From Bettongia penicillata ogilbyi (taxonomy: Eukaryota; Chordata; Mammalia; Diprotodontia; Potoroidae): a DNA stretch of 64,000 nt. Of this stretch, positions 57,531-64,000 are shown piece by piece. The stretch's first letter is position 1. Every line of letters starts with the position of its first letter. The DNA is taken from assembly GCA_023548195.1 (NCBI GenBank), contig JAJHZJ010000311.1:5169919-5233918 (forward strand). The letters are read 5' to 3'. Under the pieces are notes generated by a model. The model had not been told where the DNA came from and ran no database searches. It saw only the letters and a list, made by a program, of their open reading frames with translations. The translations under genes were made by a program, and so were the position numbers.

Positions 57531-58204
57531 TCATTTTCCTTTCCTTGTCCTTGGCCTATCTCTTTTCACCTGTGCTTCTTGCTCAGGGAAACAAGACCCC
57601 TGTTATAAAAATAAAGGCCATGCAGTTTATGCCTATGTGGCCATTCATACCTGAAACCTCCTACGGTTGCTTTCTGTGATTCAGGGCCCTGTATCCCCTA
57701 GAAAGAGTCTGAGTTGCTGCTGTTGCATGCTTGCTGGAGCCACTTAGATGGAATAACCATTTTTTCATGTTGGGCTGGTCCAACTTGACATTACTGGGGC
57801 CAGAGGGTCTGGAAAGAAGGGAATCTATGTCAGTAGCGTTAGAAGGGCAAAAATGTATGGACAAGTTGACAACTGGGACAATGCAATTATAGCAGCTATT
57901 ATTTTTGACCTTAGTGCCTTTAGTAATAGGACATACCTATTTGACCTATTTAATCTGGATCCTCTGCTAGTTGAGATCCTTACAAAGGAATGGCCTCTTG
58001 ATAACCCCAGAAGGGAAGGGACCCTCTAAGTAAGGAGATATCAATTTCTGGCTAGAGAAGAAAATCAAACTGAAGGAGAAATTTAAAAGAAGTAAGGAGA
58101 AGTTTTTAGGGACCTTCAAGAGGAGGCAAGTAGGTGCCATTTTTCTCTATTAAACTGGGAGGAAACAAAGTGTGAAGAATAAAGGTACATTAGAAAAGGA
58201 GAGA

Positions 58205-58375
58205 AGGGAAACTGGGTGGAGAAAGAGAGACAGAGACAGAGAGACACAGACAAAAACAGAGAGAGACACACAAAGTGAGACATACACACACAGAGAAACA
58301 GAGAGAGAAAGAGAGTCAGGGAGAGAGAGAGTTAGAGTAAGAGAGACAGCTAGGGAGCTAGAGCTAGAGACTGCA
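58205..58375. repeat. (GA)n-rich purine tract
   Basis: gagaga and acacag words. It gives a false Arg/Glu-rich open frame on the plus strand. Confidence 0.9.
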
Positions 58376-58589
58376 GCATCAGGGATGAAGGGATAAGGAT
58401 AGGGGATATTTAACCAGATTCCCAGCCAGGATACCTTGTAGGCTCTGGTTAACCTTTAGAAGAAGGTAGTGAGTGAGGCCTGGAGCCACTACCGGGGAAG
58501 AGTTGTTTCTGGTCTATCGTGATGGGAAGCTGAATTCCAGGGTGCTATAGTAAAAGAACACTCAATTTCAGTTTACAGGTTCATAGCAT

Positions 58590-58765
58590 GAAACGCTGGA
58601 AGAGATTTCAGAGGTCCTCTTTCTCAACTTCTCATTTCCTTCACAAGGAAAGTGAAGTAGAGAGGGGAAGGGATTTATTTAAGGTAACCCAGGGAATAGA
58701 GAGCAGAGGCAGAATATGAACTCAGTTCACTCGATTCAAAATGCGGATTCCTACGCATTGCACTG
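58590..58765 (-). repeat. MIR SINE
   Basis: 'cgctggaagagatttcagag' and 'gcagaggcagaatatgaact'. A plus-strand MIR remnant follows at 58780-58890 ('tgtgaccttgggtctcctgg'). Confidence 0.7.
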
Positions 58766-59479
58766 AAGACAAATTAAAACTTTGTTTCTGTTGTTGACTA
58801 GCAGTGTGACCTTGGGTCTCCTGGCTTCTCAGGGTCTCAGTTCTGCTGTAAAATGAGGGGGCCGGAGAGTTGCATTAGATGTCTTGGGTTTCCTCTCTCT
58901 TGGTTTGCTGTGAACATCCCAGCGTTTGGCAGCTAACCAGGGTCCTGGCTATGTTTCTATTGGTGCTGCTTGGTAGGTGAGAGGTAGTAGAAATAAGGCA
59001 ATGATGCAGAAACTGCAGCCCGGACACAAGATTGTGGGAGTCCTAACAGTTGCTTACGTCCAGAAGTCCCTGTTGCAGTCTGCAGCTGGCCCAGCAGCAA
59101 CTCAGCGTCCCTACTAGGCTGCCGGAGCTGGAGGTTTTCAGGAATGTGCATTGTGGGAAAAGGATATCCCTTGGCCCTCGTCGGGGTCGAGATGGGGGAG
59201 GGGGAAATCCGCAACTCCTTCTCTGCATAATCTCCCAGGTCACCCCTCCAAAAAACACCCCACAAAACTGTCCGCCCCTTATGTAACCCGCAGCCCAGGC
59301 CGGGATAGCTGCAGCTACTGCCCGGGAACGGAAGGCTGGGCTGCCCACGTGCTGGCTGGCACTGCAGTGCAGGGCTGGAGAGTGTTCCCTGTTGGCCCCT
59401 CACGGCGGGTGTAAAACCCCTTCTCTCCTCCGTCAGGAAAGGAGCAGAGGGTCTCTTGCTCTTCCCCTGACCCCCTAGG

Positions 59480-60280
59480 ACGGTAAGCAGTTGGTGCAAG
59501 GGCGGAGGAGGGTGCCTAGAGAGTCTAGAGAGAGGCTTCTTCTCGGACATTTGAATCCGTGTCCTGGAGTCGCCGACTGCAGGCCTGGCAGCTTCTCTCC
59601 CTCTTTCTCTCCCTTTTTTCTCTCCTTTTTTCTTCTCCGCCTCCTCCTCCTCTTCCTCCTCCTCGTCTTCCAGCAGCATCTCTCGCAGCCGGCTCCAGGG
59701 GGCAGAAGGAAGCTCCTCTTTCGTTCCCTACCTCCTTGCTCCCTGCCCCCTCCTTTTCCCTCCCCTCTTCTCCCTTCCCCTCCCTTTCCCTCCGCTCTGC
59801 TCTTCTCCTCGCTAACTTTGCCGAGCCCGGCCGGTGCAGAGCTCCAGCGGCTGTTGGGTGGCGGACTGCAGACAGAGGGCTGAGCCGGAGGCTGTGTCCC
59901 CTCGCTCCAGACCTTTTTACGCCCCCTGCTCCCCAGCCCCTGTCCCAGCTTCGCGCCGCAGCCTTTGGGTTCTCTGCACTCCCGGGAGAAGACAGGACGA
60001 TGCCTGGGGCTGGGTACCAGGTCCCAACAGCGGCGAAATGGTTGGGCACCGGGCTTTTAGGTAAGGTCGCCGGCGTTTGGTCTCCTCCAGCTCCCCAGTA
60101 AGGAGAGGGAGGTAGCCCGTCAGGAGAGGGTAGCCCAGCATGGGGTGGTTTTGGGAAGGGCGGCGGTTCAGCTATTCCCAATGCAGGAGCGCAGGAAGGT
60201 AGCGGTTTCTCTGACCACTTTAGCTCCGACGCCTGCTCTCCCTGCGGAGAGTGCCAAGGCGGTACCCGCAGACCTCTTCC
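59480..60280 (+). promoter_or_regulatory. SCN4B: CpG-rich promoter and 5'UTR region of SCN4B
   Basis: By eye this stretch has some 45 CpG dinucleotides in about 750 bases, whereas most of the window is strongly CpG-poor. It has long pyrimidine runs (59590-59810) and GC-box-like motifs, and it surrounds the SCN4B start codon. No TATA box is clear. Long open frames on both strands here (for example 58957-59679 and 59525-60310, both minus) result from GC-rich, stop-poor sequence and are not called as genes. Confidence 0.7.
60000..60060 (+). CDS. SCN4B: SCN4B coding exon 1 (gene continues past the window)
   Basis: SCN4B is the sodium channel beta-4 subunit, disulfide-linked to Nav alpha, whose tail peptide acts as an open-channel blocker underlying resurgent current. 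Only exon 1 is present: ATG at 60000, 'MPGAGYQVPTAAKWLGTGLL', then GG|gtaagg, leaving in phase 1 as SCN2B exon 1 does. Human reads MPGAGDGGKAPARWLGTGLLG, so both ends match and the middle differs. The exon codes for the first part of the signal peptide. No exon 2 (start of the Ig domain) is visible in 60061-64000, so intron 1 exceeds 3.9 kb. Position directly downstream of SCN2B supports the call. Confidence 0.9.
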
Positions 60281-60463
60281 CCCCCTGCCCTCACCTCTCA
60301 GTCTGCCCACTTTCCACCTTACTCCTTTGCGGCTTCAGACACCTACAGCTTAGAGGCTGTACTTCGAACCGAGGAGGTGGTGGGCAGGAGGCTTTGGGGT
60401 GAGCACCACTGGACACCAGATTTCCACTGTCTTTGCGCAATGGGAGAGAGGAGAAGGGAAGGA

Positions 60464-60467
<4 letters not shown>

Positions 60468-60519
<52 letters not shown>
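60468..60519. repeat. (GT)n microsatellite in SCN4B intron 1
   Basis: About 26 perfect units, some 400 bases after exon 1. Confidence 0.95.
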
Positions 60520-60520
<1 letters not shown>

Positions 60521-60837
60521 TGGGTGGAATTCTTATCACATCTTTAGAGCTGTTTGCAACTTTGTTTCAATTTGGTCTGGTGGTCGCCACTATACAACAG
60601 CAGGGGGCTCCTCAGCGCTTACCGCCCGCCCCCCAACTTCCTTACTCTAGCACCGACAGAATCTCTGCTTTCTACTTACATCAATGACCACCTTTTGCTG
60701 GTTCTTGTATACTCCTGGCATTTGTGGTAGAATTGGGAAATAGGGGTGGGATGGAGAATGGGTAGTGAAGTGTTTCATGGAGCATTTCAGAAGAATCTTC
60801 TTTCTTCAAAGACATCCCATTTAAAATATTTTTTCTT

Positions 60838-60840
<3 letters not shown>

Positions 60841-60874
<34 letters not shown>
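60841..60874. repeat. (TG)n microsatellite
   Basis: 17 perfect units. Confidence 0.95.
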
Positions 60875-60876
<2 letters not shown>

Positions 60877-62489
60877 CTTCTTATATTGAGAAATGACCTG
60901 TAAGACCAGAAGGAATGAGTGAATATTTTTTAATATCTCATTATATCTATGTGTATATATGTGTGTGTGATAATTTTTATGGGGGTGTCAAGCTTTGAGT
61001 GATTATGCAATGTTATTTGAATGGAACTTAATATCCTCATAAATCATAGCTATGCTTCAGAGTAAGCTGAGGCCTTTGCCACCTGCTAGGGCCCTTCCTG
61101 TTGAGCAGATTTCGATTCCATTGGTCTGAGGCACTTAAGGTGAATGTTGCTCCTAAAAACATTGGAGGTTGAAGACCAAATGGAAATTGACCAACTCTCT
61201 CTTGTACATAGACTTGTGACTTTGGTCTTGGCCTGGAGTTTCTGCTGAGAGAGGGGTGCCGACATTATTTCCTGAGTTTGACTTCATTGCTTGGTTCAAT
61301 TATGGTTTCCCTGGATAAATTGAAGAAATTTTTATTTCCTCCTATGCTTTTTCTTCTTTTCTTTCTTACTCACAAATGAGTATGTCATCAAGGTCTTGGG
61401 CTCCTGAACTGCACTTTTAGAAGCATCCCACCTTCCATTGCAGGGAGCCAGAGCTGTGTTTTCAAGAGTGCTCAGTCTAAAGTGTAGAATATATATCTTT
61501 TATCATCTTCATCCTACATTGGTTGTTGTGGTGAATCAAGTACTGGATTTGGCATCAGAAAGACCTGGTTTGGAATCTGGGCTCTGGTACTTAATGCTGC
61601 AAGGCCAAAATGAGCAAGCTACTTATCTTCTCTAGCCTCATTTTTCTAATCTGTAAAGTGACACTTATTCTTATTATGGTTCTGGTGAAAAGAGAGAAAC
61701 TGCCTTGAACCAAGGCTGAACTGGTGATTCCTTGGGGGAAAAGGAATGGCTGAACCAAGTATACAATCCATGATCTAAGTTCTAAAGTCAATTCTGCTAC
61801 CGACAAGGTACGTTGTCTTGAGCAAGTCACTTAAATTCTCTTTTTCCTCATCTCCAAAATGAGGGCATCTCTTAGGTCCCATCTGGTTCTTAGATTCTTG
61901 TGCTTCTCAAGGCAAGTCAAAATATATTCATTAAGTTCGAACTATATTATTCCAGCTCTGAATCAATGGAATGCAAGTTCCTTAAATGCAGGTACTGTTT
62001 TTTTTTTTTTTAATTTTGTATCCTTAGCACCTAGCCTAGTAGGTGCTTAATAAATGCTTTAAAAATGGAATTTAGTGGAATGGGAATCATAGCACTTTTG
62101 TTCCAATAGATTTCCAGATGTAGTGACTTCACTCTGGCCTACCTTGACAGAAGAGATTCTAGACGTGTGCATTCTTCCTGGAGCATCTATTTTCAACTGA
62201 GTCCTGAGGGGGGTGGTGGTGGTGGTGGGAAGAAGCAAAGGTCCCTATAGAGGCATGTAGTTCTTTGTCAATGCATGCTCCATCCCACCCCCAAATCAAA
62301 AATAACCTTTCATTTTTTGGAAGTTTCATAAAATTTGGTATGATTTTATCTTATTCTATAATCATATCATCATTATTTCTGTATATGACTAGATTTTTTT
62401 TTTTAAAGGGGCCATCCATTGACTCATCTCTTAAACAGACCTAATCACTGAATGGGTGTTGCCTCAGTCAAAGGGAGAACTCAGAAAGA

Positions 62490-62705
62490 CCTTAGCTTAT
62501 AAAGGCCAAGATCTCCCACCACATCCTGGGCCATCTCCACATATCCTGATGTATATCTGGCCACTGGACCCAGATGCCTCTGGAGGAGAAATTGAGGCTG
62601 GTGATTTTGCACAGCCCTCCCTCACTTAAATCCAATTTACTTGCAAGACATAGCATCATCTTCCTCATGCCATGCCCCTCTTCCAGAACAAAGGACAAGC
62701 CACAA
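62490..62705 (-). repeat. Marsupial interspersed repeat, copy 2 (family unnamed)
   Basis: Reverse complement of the same unit as 23335-23530. Both carry 'gagggagggctgtgcaaa' and a shared Ser-rich shadow frame. Confidence 0.75.
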
Positions 62706-62959
62706 TCACGTGACTAGACTCTGAACTCAGTGGTGGCAGAGGCTGGGGTTGATCTCAATTTATTATCTCCTTCAATTTTCAGTGTAATGCTGTATATATA
62801 CTAGGAATTTCATAAATATTTCTAGAAACTGGATGTATTCTTGAAGAAAAACCCCATATGGAAGGTCTCATTCATTCTAGAGGACTCAAGGTTCTCTTTG
62901 ACCTGAGTTTCCACTACTCTGTTGGTTCTGCTAGCACTACATCTCTGTCTAGGTAACTC

Positions 62960-63110
62960 CTACCTAGGTTCAAATTCTAGTTCTGCCATCTAACTACTCA
63001 TGTGCCTTCAAACAAATCACTTAATCTCTCTTGGCCTTAGCTTCCATATGTGTAAAGTAAGGAAGTTGGATTAGATGACCTCTGAGATCCCTTCTGGTTC
63101 TGAATTGATG
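62960..63110 (+). repeat. MIR SINE
   Basis: 'aaacaaatcacttaatctct' and 'gattagatgacctctgagat'. Confidence 0.75.
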
Positions 63111-64000
63111 ACCCTTTTGGTCTACAAAGTCATGGCAGAAGTGGGATACTGATGGTAAATGAATCCCTGAGGCTATCAGATCCAAATTTCCACCTTTTCT
63201 AGTCCCATTGCCTATCCTTGGAGATTAGAACTGTATGGTATCCTAGTGGGGACACACCATGATTTGGCACAAGGGTAGACAAATGTTTTCCATTTAGTTC
63301 TGGGGGGAAGAAAGCATCCTATGATTGCAATTTATGATTACTTAACATTAATGTCCATATTAATGTTACTGTTATCACTATATGTACTAAGTCAGGGAAG
63401 GGATATTCCACAGGCAGCTTGGGTATGCTGAGAGCCTTTAATTCAGCCCATTTTTCTTTTCCCATCAAGACAGCCAAGTGAAATCCCAGGAGTTAGTTCC
63501 AAAGTCTCATAGCAATCACCCTAGGCTGAGGAGGTAGGAGCCAGTGTGAGGAGGGAGAAGGGATTTGTCCCTACCTATTCCAAGTTTAGAAATAAACCCT
63601 GTTGTGGAGTTTTGCTTGATCATCATGTTTGTAATGGATTTTGTTTTTCTTGCTTTCTTAATGCATGGGGAAAGTAGAGATGGAAGGGAGGAAATTCAAA
63701 ACTCAAAAAATAAAATTGAATTAGAAATAAGCCCTGGCAAGACTACAGAAATATCTGACTTTAGTAGGGAGGTTAATATACTTGGGTCCCAGGGGGATCA
63801 GAATTTATCACTGGGAGCCAGAAAATAGATCTGAGGATATCAGGACAGGACTTCTGATGGGGAAGGGAACTTTGGGGTATTGGGATGCAGAGCCAGGCCA
63901 AGAAAGGCCCCACTGGGCCCAGAGACAACGGAAAGGCTTCTGCTACCTCTCCTGAGGCAACCTGCCTGCTTCCTGCCTGCCCCCAAGGGCCCTACCTGGA

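Larger units (their letters stand above)
60061..64000 (+). other. SCN4B: SCN4B intron 1 (continues past the window)
   Basis: It holds two (TG)n tracts (60468-60519 and 60841-60874), MIRs at 61530-61680 and 61795-61915 (+), an L2 tail at 61960-62065, a (GGT)n tract at 62211-62229, a marsupial repeat copy at 62490-62705 (-) and a MIR at 62960-63110 (+). No SCN4B exon 2 was found. Confidence 0.75.

Noticed and set aside
58957..60310. Minus-strand open frames of 240 and 261 codons near SCN4B
   Set aside because: They sit in the GC-rich, stop-poor promoter and are low-complexity (Pro, Arg, Glu, Gly). They overlap the SCN4B first exon on the other strand.
61400..64000. Search for SCN4B exon 2
   Set aside because: No acceptor followed by an Ig first-half frame with the expected Cys and Trp pattern was found.

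Overview
The window is a piece of a mammalian chromosome, almost certainly marsupial (metatherian). It holds one full gene, one gene missing its first coding exon, and the first exon of a third, all on the + strand. They are JAML (AMICA1), SCN2B and SCN4B, in the neighbour order I know from human 11q23.3. The marsupial call rests on the repeats. There are many copies of a tRNA-derived SINE with a 'gctggagaaggaaatggcaa' core, marsupial-type L1 3' ends, RTE-class LINE pieces, and old L2, MIR and L3/CR1 fragments. I cannot name the species.

Layout. 1-3350 is mostly L1, with an RTE element inserted into it. 3841-20652 is JAML in six recognisable coding exons; the signal-peptide exon was not found. 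20653-32800 is intergenic and repeat-rich: an LTR, L2, a hAT-like MITE, L1 pieces and MIRs. 32813-40947 is SCN2B, four coding exons with a complete 215-residue protein, and its 3'UTR probably runs to about 43190. 43190-59480 is intergenic and includes a roughly 2.8 kb block of an old repeat. 59480-60280 is a CpG-rich promoter containing SCN4B exon 1, which starts at 60000. The SCN4B intron then runs to the end of the window.

Function. SCN2B and SCN4B are the two disulfide-linked beta subunits of voltage-gated sodium channels (Nav). JAML is a leukocyte adhesion and co-stimulatory receptor that binds CAR (CXADR) and signals through PI3K. All three are single-pass Ig-V proteins and look like an old tandem cluster of related genes.

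The most interesting observation is that JAML here has only one V-type Ig domain, from one symmetric pair of exons (phase 1 at both outer ends). Eutherian JAML has two. The reading frame closes exactly without the second pair, and no trace of a second domain is visible in the intron where it should be. I found no new enzymatic or defence system, and no CRISPR, prokaryotic or viral gene cassette. The rest of the interest is in transposon archaeology: nested insertions with target-site duplications, a twin-primed inversion, and a minisatellite inside an L2. Repeat family names come from memory of consensus patterns, and their edges are approximate unless a duplication is stated.
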